NCBI GenBank assembly: GCA_035048815.1
Contig: JAUCBN010000043.1
Location: forward strand, 9,675,001-9,739,000
DNA: 64,000 bases
Reading direction: 5' to 3'
Source: Abelmoschus esculentus
Lineage: Eukaryota > Streptophyta > Magnoliopsida > Malvales > Malvaceae
Under the pieces are notes generated by a model, which made no database searches, had not been told where the DNA came from, and worked only from the letters and a program-made list of their open reading frames with translations. The translations under genes and the position numbers were made by a program. Below, one piece after another: positions 22,293 to 34,906 of the stretch (position 1 is the first letter of the stretch; the number at the start of each line of letters is the position of its first letter).

Positions 22293-23651
22293 GGAGGAAG
22301 AGATGCGATAACTCACATTGGGTTCCTTGATAAACAGCAATGACAGCAACGGGATCTGCTGCAGTTACGATCGTTCAACAATCGAATCTTTAGCCTCCAC
22401 GAATATCGTCTCAGCCTCTACTCAATTCACCTGATTGAGAGAGCAAATCTCAAAAAACTATTTTTCGTGATTTTAGGGTTTGGGAATTCGGAATTCTCTA
22501 TTGTGGCTGCTAGACCAAAGATCCTTTATATAGGTGTAACCCTAAGTATAAGAGTTTGATTCTGAATTTGTTTATAGGAAATAATTACTTTAATTATTCC
22601 TTAAATTTCGGAATCTATATTTACTTCAAATTTAAAAAAGATATAATTACATTAATTATATCCTTTATTAAAATTCGGAATTAAATATATTCTACTTATA
22701 CTTATATATATTTTTGCTCCTTTTCAACGATTGGGTGTGACCCTGTAGGCTCATTGTAACGTTAGTAATAATATTAGAACAATTCTAATATTACAAACAA
22801 TGAGTGACATCTAGCAATATATCATTGTCCTCTAAATTATAAGAGATCATGATTCGATGTATCATGTACGTGACCAACTATCTTAATGTATTATATCCTT
22901 TTGTCCTTTTATATCTTTAATAGGCACAAGTCTTGGAATAGTCACACTTGTATAGCCTATTTTAATGTTTCTTGATATCTAGAGTGGACTACTTTTAATG
23001 AATAATTTGTGATATCTCATATCAACGTATTCAAGCATGGCCATGCATTTCTAGTCTCACTCAATCAAGTGGCCTTTGATATATTTTCCTATTTTGTAGG
23101 AAGGACAAATCCTATCTTGATCATTCACATCTCACTACATACATTGTAATATGTCCAATGTCAGTTTTTATAGTGTAACTAATTACGAGACACGTTTAAC
23201 TGCATCAAAACATAAAACAACATATGTTGAGATAGTAATAATCTCAAGTCTAAGGATCATACATATAGTTGTCACTATGAGCAATATCGTGACCGTCACA
23301 TAATAATCCAAGATATATGCTAATAGTGGGTCAATCCAATATATTATTCTCTACTAATATATTCATGTATTAATTCTGACATCTCTATGTCAATGACAAC
23401 TCATTGTCATCAATTAATCACATGTTAGTCTTAAGCGTATTATTATTGTCCATACCCATAATAATACTTGACTAAGGATCTTTTAATAACAATACATATA
23501 TTATTATATGGACCTTATTGTTTCTTAGTTTATGTTATACATTGACACATATATCTGAAAACAACAATGGCAATGCCTTTATTCAATAAAATTGGTAAAT
23601 AAAAGTATCCTTACAATCATCATATGATTGGTCTTTGGGCATACTCTAACA
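22293..23651 (-). repeat. Truncated copia solo LTR
   Basis: Reading on the minus strand it starts TGTTAGAGTATGCCCAAAGAC, as does the copia LTR at 48681, and matches it for its whole length. It stops about 88 bp short of that LTR's 3' end. The satellite on the left breaks at CATGTCAAAATAG and resumes on the right at CTAACTGAGTAAGACG, so about 27 bp of monomer is also missing. A deletion at the LTR 3' end removed both. No protein-coding part remains. Confidence 0.88.
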
Positions 23652-24889
23652 CTAACTGAGTAAGACGCTCAAAATTTGCGTTTAAGCTGTATAATTAGGT
23701 TCAAAAGACCATAATTAACTTTTTGAACCCATGAAATTTGATTTAATATCATTTTCGATTGTTTTGTAGGGTTCAGAGCGTGCATATCTAAATGGGCTTT
23801 ATAGTGAACCCGTTCGAATTTTAACCGAGTAAAAAGGTCAAAATTTGACATTAAGATATATAATTAGGTTCAAAAGCCCATAATTAACAATTTGAACTCA
23901 TCAAATTTGATTTAATATCTTTTTTGATCGTTTTGTAGGGTTCAGAGCGTGCATGTCAAAATGGGCTTTATAGTGAACCCGTTCGAATTTTAACCGAGTA
24001 TGACGCTCAAAATTTGCGTTTAAGCTGTATAATTAGGTTCAAAAGCCCATAAGTAATGTTTTGAACCCATAAAATTTGATTTAATATCATTTTTGATCTT
24101 TTTGTAGGGTTCAGAGCGTGCATGTCTAAATGGGCTTTATAGTGAACCCGTTTGAATTTTAACCGAGTAAAAAGCTCAAAATTTGACATTAAGCTATATA
24201 ATTAGGTTCAAAAGCCCATAATTAAGAATTTGAACTCATAAAATTTGATTTAATATCATTTTTGATCGTTTTGTAGGGTTCAGAGCGTGCATGTCAAAAT
24301 GGGCTTTATAGTGAACCCGTTTGAATTTTAACCGAGTAAGACGCTCAAAATTTGCGTTTAAGCTGTATAATTAGGTTCAAAAGCCCATAATTAACTTTTT
24401 GAACACATAAAATTTCATTTAATATCATTTTTGATCTTTTTGTAGGGTTCAGAGCGTGCATGTTTAAATGGGTTTTATAGTGAAACTGTTCGAAATATTA
24501 ACCGAGTAAAAGCTCAAAATTTGACATTAAGTTGTATAATTAGTTTCAAAAGCCCATAATTAACAATTTGAACTCATAAAATTTGATTTAATGCCATTTT
24601 TGATCGTTTTGTAGGATTCAAAGCGTGCATGTTAAAATGGGCTTTATAGTGAACCCGTTTGAATTTTAACCGAGTAAGATGCTCAAAATTTGTGTTTAAG
24701 CTGTATAATTAGGTTCAAAAGCCCATAATTAACTTTTTGAACCCATAAAATTTGATTTAATATCATTTTCATCGTTTTGTAAGGTTCATAGCATGCATGT
24801 CTAAATGGGCTTTATAGTGAACCCGTTCGAATTTTAACCGAGTAAAAAGCTCAAAATTTGACATTAAGCTGTTTAATTAGGTTCAAAAG
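23652..24889 (-). repeat. 169-bp satellite array, segment 5 (inverted)
   Basis: About seven monomers continuing segment 4 in the same orientation, with the same two alternating forms. It ends exactly at the chromovirus LTR start (TGTAACATCCC at 24890). No satellite is seen to the right of this point in the window. Confidence 0.92.
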
Positions 24890-27800
24890 TGTAACATCCC
24901 GGTTTTGGGTCTAGGAGTTTGAGTGTTGGTAAGGGAAATTCGATTCGGGCGGAATCGGATTTCTTCGATTCATTTCTTCTAGGTAATTAAAATATTAATA
25001 TTTTAATCGGGTGAAAAGTAAATTTTAAGAAAAGTCTTAAAAATGTTAAAATAATATTTTAAATCTAATTGAATGATAATTAAGTCTTAATTTGTTTTAC
25101 TTAAGCTTAATTTTTATTTCACAGACCAAATTGTAAAATTTGAAAAGTTAGTGGCGAAATTATGATTTCGCCGAAAGTTTGGGGTTTTGTGGCTAAATTG
25201 AAAAGTAAGCCAAATATTAGAATCCTTAGAGGGAAATTATTCAAAATTGCTTTAAATAGAGATTATTCATCAAAAATTAGTTTTTATTGGTAGTTAATTT
25301 CATTTTCCTTTTTAACAAAATTTTCTCTCCATTTTCCCTCCATGGTTTCTCAAATTTCTTGATGAATTCTTCTCCATTTTCATCAAGATTTATCACATTT
25401 AATTCAGCATTTCTTTCTCTTTAAAACCTATCCATTTATTTTAAAAAATCATCAATCATTTTCAAGTAAAATCAAGAGAGGAATTCACGTCATTTTTTAT
25501 GGATGTATCTCAAAGGTAAAATTCTGATTCTTTTTCATTTCTAAGGTTCTTTATTTGATATTCCCAAGCATTTGGCTTACAAATCACTAATCCTAAATTG
25601 ATTTCATGTTTTAATTCAAGATTTTTGTGTTTTTATGGAATTTTCAAGAAACTAGGTTAGATCTTGTTCAAGGCTGTAATTAGGATGATTTTACTATGAT
25701 ATTATGCTTAATAAGATGATTGATTGAGTCTTGTAATGATTTAACATCATTTTAATCCCAGAATAATTGAATCAGTGTTGTTTGGAGGTGGTTTTCGGTT
25801 GTTTTATGGGCTGTTTTAGATGCTCTGCTTTTGCTGGAGGTATAGGGAAGGTTTGAATGTGCTTTTAGGTCATAATTGAGGAGGTTTAAGTGTTATATTT
25901 GATAGGTTAGGGGCTTGTGTGGTTTCGAATGTTTTTCGGCTTAGTTTTCAGTCTTTTCGGCTTAGTTTTTGGTAAATTTGTGGAGGTCTGATGTGACTGC
26001 TGTGTTGAGCATGTTTTGATGTGTATATGCTCTATTTTAATGTTGTAGAGGAAGTGCAAGAAGTCTCATAAGTGGCTGGTGCGTTGGCGTTACCGTTGGA
26101 GCATCGACGGAGGCTCGTTTCGCTTGTCGGTGAGTTAATTTGGGTTAAAAGTGTTTTGCAATGATTCGGTTCTGTTTTGAGGACTATGAAATAGTGTGAA
26201 AACTTTTCATAGTTCAAGAGTAAGTGATTTAAAATGATTTGATGAATTTTCTTAAGTTTCGGCTATTTTAGCAATGGCTTCAAGGAAGATGATTTCAATG
26301 AGATTTTGGAGACGCATATCTTGGATTTTGAAATGATGCATGCATGTGTTATTTGTTTTAAATGCATGGTTTAGAATGTTATTCATGGCTTGTGAAAGCA
26401 TGAAAAAGATTGGGAACAAATTGTGGTTATTGCCTTATATTTGATTAAGCCGTTGAGCATGATTTTGGTTCACTTGATGAACATATTATGAATGCATTAT
26501 GGGCAACAAGTTAACATGCATGATTGGAATTGATATTAGCTTAGTGACACTAACTTTAGATATGAATACGAAAGACATGTAATTAGGATAAAGTGCACTA
26601 TAAAAATGATGAGATTATTGATGATGCCTACATGTAAACAAGGGTGACTATGTGTCCGACCGTGCGTAGTGGGGGTAACATGTATACAAGGGTGACTATG
26701 TGTCCGACCAATGCATGTTGAGACCAAGAGTCTCTAATTATGATAAGGAAATCCAAATATTCGGTGATCTTAATTTTCACACTAAGTTGTCACTTGAATG
26801 CCAATATGCATGAAACATGAAATGATTTGATTATGATGATGAACATGATTTAGTTAATGCATACTTGATTTAGCACAAGGGTGCAAGTGATGGTTTTAAA
26901 TTGGTTTTTAATGTTGCATTGATGATCTTGTTTTAGAGCTATCTCACTAAGCATGTTTTGCTTAAGCTCTCTCTTTCATCTTTGCAGAAAAATAAAGGCA
27001 TTAGGTGCAACATTTGGAGCAATTAATTCAAGGGGAAAGGCTTCACATATTTTGGTATGCTTTGGCAAATAAAAAGGGGCTTGACATTGTGTAAACCGGT
27101 TCATTGAAGTGTGTGTTTTGTGTTGTTAAAGGATTGTAATAGCAACCTTTTAAATATGCATTGCTTATTGATTTGATTGGATGATATGATGATAAGATTG
27201 CTTGAAGCATGTTTAATGTTGAATGGTTTATGGTTTTGTAACAACGATAGGAAGCATGCTTATAGGTGTTATGGGAGTCTTGATGGATTTAATTGAGTGT
27301 TAAAATTGCCTTTTGTGCCTAGGTGTTATGCATATAGATGATAGAAACCATTGATTATGTTTTGGATGGGAGAAATTTACTCATAATGGTCGAAATTTGC
27401 TTTTGGGCATAGGGGGTATCGAAACCCCTTGAACAGGTATCGATACCCCAGGCAAAATTTGGGCGGCATCGAACCATGGTGCGATGCTCGAACCTCACTG
27501 GTCGCCCAAGTATCGATACTGCCTTTGGAGGTATCGATACCTATGACCTTTCGTAGGTAATATGGTTAGTTCCACGTCATGGTATCGGTACAGAGCTTAG
27601 TTGTATCGATACCCCTGACCGGATAGTGAGATTTTGGTGCCGAAATTACATGTTAGTTCCATATGTCATCCTGTATTCGAATATGGTTGCTGTAAATAGC
27701 CTTTTGAGTTTAAATATCACCATGATGCATGAAAATAACTAAATTCCATGTTGATCAAATTAAGTCGGATATAGTCCCTATTATTTAAGAGTTTTACATT

Positions 27801-28178
27801 TGGGTCCCTAATGAATGAAGCATGAAATTGATGATGTTGTGATGCACCGTTTGATTTGAACTTTGTTGTAAGTGTTCTATGCATGTTTAAATAAACTTTG
27901 ATGGATTGAATTTCAGGCCTGCTATTAGAATCAAAAATAATTATGTTTTAGTCCTTAAGTGCTTAGATGCTAATCGAATGTTCAAATGTGGTTCGAATGC
28001 TTTCATTCTTGTTTTTCTTGAAACCAATACATGTAGGAACTTAATTATGCATCTGGATAAAAAAATAATAACGGTTTCCAGGGTTGTTTATCGAATCGGA
28101 CCTTTGCGGGTTTGGTTCGATATTCCCTATGTAATCCATTAGAGCCAGTTCCGCCTAGGCCGGGCTAAGGGGGTTTCA
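24890..28178 (+). repeat. Chromovirus 5' LTR (3,289 bp)
   Basis: TGTAACATCCCGG at the left and GGGGGTTTCA at the right, followed by a primer site. It aligns end to end with the solo LTR at 30212-33591 and, at its start, with the 3' LTR at 37804. It contains two copies of a subrepeat around GGGTGACTATGTGTCCGACC (26640-26715) and a cluster of TATCGATA palindromes (27418-27610). No coding potential is evident. Confidence 0.9.
27436..27541. repeat. TATCGATA palindrome cluster in the chromovirus LTR
   Basis: GGTATCGATACC is perfectly palindromic and occurs at 27436-27447 and 27530-27541, with the related perfect palindrome AGTATCGATACT at 27509-27520 and further half-matching copies to about 27610. 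The solo LTR at 30212-33591 has four perfect copies at the equivalent place (32843, 32939, 32990, 33011). Confidence 0.7.
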
Positions 28179-28183
28179 TTTGG

Positions 28184-28201
28184 TGGTATCAGAGCCAGGT
28201 T
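28184..28201 (+). other. Primer-binding site, initiator Met-tRNA type
   Basis: TGGTATCAGAGCCAGGTT begins five bases after the LTR end. This is the usual plant gypsy and copia primer site complementary to the 3' end of initiator Met-tRNA. It is too short to be a tRNA gene. Confidence 0.85.
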
Positions 28202-28452
28202 AGGTTTGTTGGGTAGGTTTGGTGTTGTTTGATTGGTTATGTGCGATTGGATATGCTTTGTTGTCAATATGCCTGATGATTATGTTCTGTAATGGTATGA
28301 TAAATAATGATTGTAAAGAAGGGATTACCGGTTACACATTGCCAATGCCAAAACATTTTTAAATGCTTTTTAGGTTTCCCTTGAATCTTGCTCGAATGTA
28401 AGTCTAATATGTTTTGATATTATGTTTTATATTGCATGTTGAAGTTTTGATT

Positions 28453-30108
28453 ATGCCTCCGAGACGTGAGACGCGAGCTAGTGCTGTTATGATCACCGAG
28501 GGGCAGAGTGAGGGCGATGTGCCTGCTAGGGAAGAACAGCTTCCTCCTCCTCCTCCACCCGTGGGTGTACCTCCGGTTCCGCAGGGAGGTCAATTTAGAG
28601 AGTTCGCACCGTTCATACAGGCTATGACGGGTGCGTTTCAGGTTGCTGTAGCTGGAGTGTGTATTCCTGCTCCTTCTCTTGTTGTTGTAGTTACCCCAGG
28701 TCTACCTTTAGAGCGACTGCATAGCTTGGGTGGTGTTGAGTTCTGAGGTTCAGACCCAAGTTCAATTGAGGAGTGGTTGGCTAGCATAGGGAGGATTTTG
28801 GATCAGATGGAGTGTCAGGATACTTGGAGGTTGGGTTGTGTGGTTTCTTTGCTCCAGGGAGATGCTTATCGTTGGTGGACTACCACGAAAGCTGGTGTGG
28901 CTGCTGCTAATTTGACTTGCGAGTATTTCAGGACCGCTTTTGTGCGGAAGTTTTTTGGGCCACAATATAAGGATGCGAGGAAACGTGAGTTCATGTCTTT
29001 AGTACAGGGTGCGATGACAATGGCAGAGTATGAGGTACAGTTTGTTCGGATGAGCCACTAAGCTCCTGAGTTGGTTCCTACTGATCGGAAGAGATGTGAC
29101 AGGTTCCGGTAAGGGTTGGAGCCTGAGATTAAGACATACCTGTTGGCTGCTGAGTACACTGAGTTTGATGTGCTGGTTAATAGGGCCAAGGATGTAGAGG
29201 AGTCCCTGAGGGAGGTTAGGAAGTCTTCCGATGTTGGTAAGAGGCCTGCTGAGGCTAATGCTCAGGGTAAGAAAGCTAAGAGGTTTTGGGATAACCGATA
29301 CAGAGCTGACCGACGCCGAGGTTATTTTGGACGCGGTGGTCGTGCACAGCAGTATGGCAGAGGTGGTGTTGATGTCCCAGTTTGTAATTTGTGCTCTAGG
29401 CGCCATCCAAGAGAGTGTTGGTGGGCCACTGGTGCTTGTATGGGATGTGGATCGAAGGATCATATGAGGCGTGATTGCCCAAGGATTGCTGGTGAGTCTG
29501 GTGATCGTGCTGAGACTGCTATGATGCCTGGTAGTGGACGTGGTCGTGGTCGAAGTACTTTCTAGAGGCAGGGAGATGGGCGGAAGGTTTATGCTCAGCG
29601 TGGAACTCGTAATGCCACAGATGTGGTTGCAGGTACCTTTTCCTTGCAAAATGTACTATTGTTTTCTTTGATAGATTTGGGATCTACGCATTCTTATGTT
29701 TTGAGTGAGCATACACATTTGTTGGATGTCCTGGTTGAGGTTTTAGATGTAGGTGTGGTGGTTACCAGTTCTTTGGGTGGAACGGTTACGGTAAGGATGT
29801 TGTATAAAAGTTGTCCGTTGGAGGTTCAAGGACATGTCTTTGAGGTTGATTTGATGGAGTTGCCTTTCCATGGCTTTGAGCTTATTTTGGGTGTCGACTG
29901 GTTGACAGAGAACCGTGCGGTGGTGGATATTGAAAAGAAAAGGGTTGTCTTGAGGTTGTTGGACGGTTGTGGTGAAGAGTGAATATACCGGATTTTTGTC
30001 TAATGTGGTTTCGGCCTTGCAAGCGGAGAAGATGTTGCAACATGGTGGTGTGGTATATCTAGCCTATGTGATGAATCCGGGAATAGGAGATGTTCAGGTG
30101 CAGGACAT
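28453..30108 (+). pseudogene. Chromovirus gag and protease
   Basis: Starts MPPRRETRAS at 28453, the usual opening of Tekay-type Gag. A capsid core follows (DTWRLGCVVSLLQGDAYRWW; VRKFFGPQYKDARKREFMSL), then a CCHC zinc knuckle (CMGCGSKDHMRRDC, about 29437-29478). The protease region has LIDLGSTHSY, where D-S/T-G is usual, so the active-site second residue is altered. In-frame stops lie at 28744, 29059, 29110 and 29563, with a frameshift near 29970. The frame reaches VQDI at 30108, where the Athila-type LTR is inserted; the match continues in pol at 34907. Confidence 0.85.
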
Positions 30109-33100
30109 TGATGAGTACCTAAAAGTCCTTATCTTTTATATCATTTTCCTACTCGATGACTACTAATAAAGACAAATTTAATGGCAATAATGGATAATTC
30201 TGCTTATTTTCTGTAACATCCCTATTTTGGGGTTAGTAGTTTGAGTGTTGGTTTGGGGGATTCGATTCGGGTCGAATCGGATTCTTCGGTTCATTAATTC
30301 CGAGAAAATTAAAATAATAATAATTAAGTCGGACAAGTAATAATTTTTTGAGCCTTAATTTGATTTTTTATTAGGCTTAATTTTGTACTAGTGACTAAAT
30401 TGTGAATTTTGGAAAAAAAGTTTAGGGGTTTAATTGGTGATTTTCGGAAATTAAGATTTTTAGTGACTAAATTGGAAAGTAAGCCATACTTAGAATCCTT
30501 AGAGGGTCATTAACCCAATTTATTTTTAATTAAAGTTTATCCACCAAATTTGTTTTAATTAATTTTAGTAAAAAACTTATTTTCATTTTCTTTTGTAACT
30601 TCCCATTTTCTCATCTTTTCTCTCGAATTTTCTCTCCATTTTCACTCCATCTTCTTCTCCAAATTTCTTCAATTACTTGTTGATTTCTTTTTCATTTTCA
30701 ACAAGATTTATTTCATTTTACTCATCTTTTCATTCTCTAGAAAACCTACTCATCAATTTTGCAAAATCAACATCCATTTTCAAGGAAATCAAGAGAGGAT
30801 TTCTCATCTTTTGGGTGGAGTTAATCTCAAAGGTAAAATTCTGATTTCTAATCTTTTTCTAAGGTTCTTTGTTGAAGTTCCCAAGTATTGGCTTGCTCAT
30901 CTACAATTGATATTTAATTTTTGTGTTTTCAATTCAAGATCTATGAATTTATGGAGGTTTTTGGTGAAATCTTTTTGGATCTCAATTAGTGCTGGAATTA
31001 GGGTGATTTAATTATGATATTGTGTCAATTAAATGATTGATTGAGTCTTGTAATGATTTAATATCAAATTAATCCCGGAATAATGCAATCGGTGGTGTTT
31101 TAACGTGGTTTTCGGTTATTTTAGGGGTTGTTTTAGGTGTTCTGCTCTTGTTGGAGGTGTTAGGATGGTTTGAAAGTGTTTTTAGTTCATAATTGAGGTG
31201 GATTAGATGTTAGATTCATAAGGTTAAGGGCTGATGTTGTTTCGGATAAGTTTCGGCTTAGTTTTTAGTCTTTTCGGCAAGGTTTTTTATAGTTTTGTGG
31301 AGGTTTAATGTGGCTGCTGTTTTGAGCATGTTATGATGTGAATATGCTCTGTTTTTAATGTTTTAGAAGAAGTGCAACAAGGATCATAAGTGGCTGCTGC
31401 GTTGGCGTTTCCGTCGGAGCGTCAGTGAGGGCTTGTTTCGCTTATCGGTGAGTGATTTCGGATTAAAAGTGTTTCGCAAAGATTCGGTTTTGTTTTGGGG
31501 ACTATGGAATAGTGTGAAAACTTTCCATAGTTCAAAAGTAAGTAAAATAATGATTTTGATGCATTATTGTGAGTTTCGGCTATTTTCGGTAACGAAATTT
31601 ATGATGATGATTTAGAGAGATTTTGGAAATACATAAGTATGATTTTGAAATGATGCATGCATGTGTTAATTGCTGGAAATGCATGGTTTATAAAGACATC
31701 CATGGTTTATGGAAACATGAAAAATGAAGTGGAATATGATGTGGTTATTTGCGTTACATATGATGGTGCCATTGGGCATGACTTTTGGTTCATTTGTTGA
31801 ACACATTATGGATGCATTATGAGCAGCAAATTAACAAGCATATTTGGAATTGATATTGGCTTAGTGACACTAACTTTAGATTCGAATACAAATGACATGT
31901 CATTAGGATTGAGTGCACTATAAATATTATGGAAATAAAGGAAAAATATCTACACGTAACAAGGGTGACTTTGTGTCCAACCGTGCGTGGTAGAGCCACC
32001 TACACGTAACAAGGGTGACTATGTGTCCAACCGTACATGGTAGAGCTAATAATGGTGACTTTGTGTCATGTAAATGGTGACTTTGTGTCATGACGAGACT
32101 AAAGGTCTCTAATCAATGGATCCGTGTATTCGGTGAACTTAAGGTTCACATTAAGTGATCACTATAAAGCCAATATACATACATGGAATAATTTGGAGCA
32201 TTGTGCATTATTTGTGAAATGAATTGATAATGCCATGCATACTCAAGGAAAGGTTTTTGGGATTATGAACATGAACATGATTTGTTAAGCATGTTTGGTT
32301 TTAGAAAGGCATTACAAGTTATGGTTTTTAAATATGGTTTTAATTTGAAGCATTGATGATCTTGTTTAGAGCTTCCTCACTAAGCATGTTTTGCTTAAGC
32401 TCTCTTTTCATCTTTGCAAAAAAAATAGAGACATTTGGGGCTGCATTTGGAGCAAGAGGACCAAGGGGAAAAGTCTACATATATTTGGTAAGATTTGGCA
32501 AATAAAAAGGGCTTGTCAATGTGTAAACCAATTCCTTATGAGAGTGTGTTTTGCTTTGGTTAAAGACTTGTAATAAGACCTTATTTTGCTTTGTTTGTTG
32601 TTTGATGGATTGTGGTAATGTTTTGGATTGTTTGAAGCATGTCCATGCATGAATGACTCTTGTTTTAATCTCAACCTAGGAAGCATGCCTAGAGATGAAA
32701 TTGGGGTTCTTGATGTGGTAAATGTGTGTAATAAATTGCTCAATATGCTTGGATATCATGCATGTAGCTTAGGGTGACTAATGGTTGTGTTTAAGTGGAT
32801 GAAACTCTTTTAAAATGTTCGGCTTTTGTTAATTGCACAGGGGGTATCGATACCCAAGGCTTATTTTGGGGTATGTACCGAAGCATGGTTCGGTGCATTT
32901 ATGCAACTGGACTCTTGAGTATCTATACCATCCAAGGTGGTATCGATACCACAGGCCTTCGAATGGACTATTTGGCTAGCCTTCATCAAGGTATCGATAC
33001 CGGTACCAAAGGTATCGATACCCCTGACCAAAAATGATGTTCCACGGGTTGAAATTTCGTGTAGGTTCGGTTATCTATCCGTAAATGAATATGGACTCTA

Positions 33101-34901
33101 AGGATATCTATTTGAGAAGCAATTTCACCGTATTGCATGAAAGTAATCTAATTTTTTTTATATTGGTTAATCAATGTCAGTTATAGTTCCTAGAATTTGT
33201 GTGTTTTACAATTTGGTCCTTAATCATTGAATCAGGAAATTGACGATGCTATAATGATCCGATTGATCTGAATTTTAATGTGTGTGTTCTGTGCATGTTT
33301 AATTGAACTTTGGTAGATCGAAGTTCCAGTTTAATATAGGAATTAAAGTTATTTGCGTTTTCGTCCTTATGTTTTATATGCGAGTTGAATGATCAATTGT
33401 GAATTGAATGTTTCCATTTCTGTTATGCATAACCTTGACACACATAGGAACTTAATTATGCATCTAGTTAAGAAAAAAACATATTGGTTTTCAGGGTTGT
33501 TTATCGAATCAGACCTTTGCGGGTTTGGTTCGATACTCCTCGTGTAACCCGTTAGTGTTAGTTCCGTCTAGGCCGGGCTAAGGGGGTTACATTTTCCATA
33601 TTTCAGCATCCCAATACTTAATTCATGAATTTATCTATTATTTGGCATAAAACAGGCACGATTAATTGTTTCTTCTCTTAGGCAGGAAACTACTACATAG
33701 GTAATGCAAGATAGCATGATGGATGTTGGAAACCAAAGCTGAAATGCAGATTAGTACCCGCCTTGGCAGCACTTGAAGGCCGCGGCAGCATCAAGGCCAC
33801 GACAGCACCTGGAACATAAATGTTTATATGATAGGCAATCTGAAGAAAAAAATAAGGTGGACGTTTTAAGACAAGCAACATAGAAATCGGAGCTGAGGAA
33901 CACACGGAAAGTCAAGGTCAAAGGCCACGCGGGAAAAGAATCCTTATAGGAATAAACTAGTAAATAAAATAAATATCTTTTATTTATGTACTTAACTTGT
34001 GTTTTACTCCAAGTTGTATTCCTACTTTGGAAAGGTTTGCCCTAGGCCAAGCCTATATAAACCATAGCCTATGTAGAGAAGGGGATATCTACAAATCAAG
34101 TTTCATAGAAAAAACCCTAAACTCCTCCATCGTCCCCTTGGGGTTTAGGTTAGATTTTGGAGTAGTTGTGGAAGAAAATTGTACTTTGCTTTCTTGTTTC
34201 ATGCAATAAAATATCAAGGTTTGCTTATCCTTTGCCATTCATTGCTCTTGCATTCAAGCTCGAGAGAGAAGATTGTAAGTAATCTATTTATCTAGACTCG
34301 GGAGAGTTAGATTCATGAAAGGGATAAGTACGGTATTTCAATCGCGAAATACTAACTCGGCCTAGGGATAGGTTAAGAGTTTCAGCGGATAAAAGAAATG
34401 TGGGATTGGTTGATGATTATAATTGATTCACGCCGGGAGGTATCATCAAGGATTGATCACCAACAATACTTCGACTTAGGGATAAGCAGAGTCATCAAAG
34501 GACACTTTGTCGAACGTTGATAAAGTCCACCCAAGAGCAAGGGATTGCCGCGGCGGACAAGTATCGTTGCTGCCAAGGCAGTAATCTGCATTACTGCCGA
34601 GGCAGTGATGTACAATTGCATTAGACAGAAACAAGTCAATTGAACCCACACTACGAAGCACTCTAACCTACCCCACTTTTCCATCCTTGATTTCTCGGTC
34701 ATTTATCTTTATTGCTTTAATTAGTTTCCTTAGTTATAATCCAACTCAATTATCTGTGTCTTTACTTTTCCATTGTGCAGGAAGAATAAATTGCGTAAGT
34801 AAAGCCAATCCTCGTAGGTTTGACATCTTAAATACTACAATCTGACAAAGGTGGATGGACGAATGCTTCATCATAAAAGCAGGACTTTCTAGCCTCCATC
34901 A
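30109..34901 (+). repeat. Athila-type solo LTR in chromovirus pol
   Basis: Starts TGATGAGTACCTAAAAG, like TGATAAGTCCTTAAAAG at 41026, and ends CTAGCCTCCATCA. A perfect 5-bp duplication GACAT flanks it (30104-30108 and 34902-34906), and the pol sequence is continuous once it is removed. Without the nested insertion it is 1,408 bp. TATA is at 34053, with the conserved CGCCGGGAGGTATCATCAAG near 34430 and palindromes such as CTGCCAAGGCAG near 34570. No internal Athila genes are present, so it is a recombination product. Confidence 0.88.
30212..33591 (+). repeat. Chromovirus solo LTR nested in the Athila LTR (3,380 bp)
   Basis: TGTAACATCCC at 30212 and GGGGGTTACA ending at 33591, flanked by the perfect duplication TTTTC (30207-30211 and 33592-33596). 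Same family as the LTR at 24890. It has two full and two shortened copies of the GGTGACTTTGTGTC subrepeat (31945-32095) and four GGTATCGATACC palindromes (32843-33022). It is younger than the LTR it splits. Confidence 0.9.
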
Positions 34902-34906
34902 GACAT

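Noticed and set aside
28184..28201. Possible Met-tRNA gene
   Set aside because: Only the 18 bases of the primer-binding site match; there is no cloverleaf. The same holds at 50129 and 62592.
28999..29649. 216-residue minus-strand ORF
   Set aside because: It lies antisense to chromovirus gag and has a Ser/Thr/Pro-rich low-complexity composition typical of a shadow frame.
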